From Haemophilus parainfluenzae (lineage in GTDB: Bacteria; Pseudomonadota; Gammaproteobacteria; Enterobacterales; Pasteurellaceae), in the NCBI GenBank assembly GCA_018381425.1, contig JAGZRY010000087.1, positions 1 to 6,804 on the forward strand: 6,804 nt of DNA, in the 5' to 3' direction. A model generated the notes under the pieces. The model did no database searches. It saw only the letters and a list, made by a program, of their open reading frames with translations, and had not been told where the DNA came from. A program made the position numbers and the translations under genes. Shown in pieces: positions 6,771 to 6,804 of this stretch. Each line of letters opens with the position of its first letter. The stretch's first letter is position 1.

Positions 6771-6804
6771 ATGAAATTTAGCGAAAATTGGGTGAGAGAA
6801 TGGG
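6771..6804 (+). CDS. pheT: Phenylalanyl-tRNA synthetase beta subunit, N-terminal fragment
   Basis: The reading frame opens MKFSENWVREW before the window ends. It closely resembles the start of E. coli PheT (MKFSELWLREW). The beta subunit forms the alpha2-beta2 enzyme with PheS and carries editing and tRNA-binding modules, none visible here. Ribosome-binding candidates are AAGGA (6756-6760, spacer 10) and AGAG (6764-6767, spacer 3); neither is ideally placed. The 75-base gap from pheS is longer than I recall for E. coli pheST and holds two small hairpins. Confidence 0.9.
   Translation, partial: MKFSENWVREW

Overview
The window is chromosomal DNA from a Pasteurellaceae bacterium, most likely a Haemophilus or close relative such as Aggregatibacter. 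Three things point there: AT-rich coding DNA, five exact copies of the Haemophilus-type DNA uptake core AAGTGCGGT (two as an inverted pair), and proteins that read as orthologues of known Haemophilus and enterobacterial genes. The carbonic anhydrase resembles the well-studied H. influenzae enzyme but differs at its C-terminus, so the source is probably not H. influenzae itself. These family assignments come from recalled sequences, not from a search.

Layout from left to right. Positions 1-99 hold the end of an IS3-family (IS150-type) insertion sequence, with the first 13 full codons of its OrfA running off the left edge. Next come can (beta-carbonic anhydrase, minus), a terminator made from two opposed uptake sequences, and asnS (asparaginyl-tRNA synthetase, minus). 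Divergent from asnS is sohB (S49-family membrane protease, plus), followed by a lipoprotein gene joining a BamE/SmpA-like domain to an OmpA-like peptidoglycan-binding domain (plus). A strong hairpin terminator separates it from a convergent fructosamine-kinase-family gene (yniA-like, minus). Divergent from that is pheS (phenylalanyl-tRNA synthetase alpha, plus), and the first codons of pheT end the window.

Most genes are housekeeping: CO2/bicarbonate supply, two tRNA synthetases, envelope quality control, and envelope anchoring. No multigene accessory system, CRISPR array or phage module is visible. No gap without a gene exceeds about 180 bases.

Points worth a second look are: the IS end just beyond can, whose hairpin can both terminate can and mask the transposase start; a D-to-N change in the catalytic HGD motif of the fructosamine kinase; a CRP-like site placed to activate that gene; the BamE-OmpA domain fusion; and a candidate control hairpin ahead of pheS.
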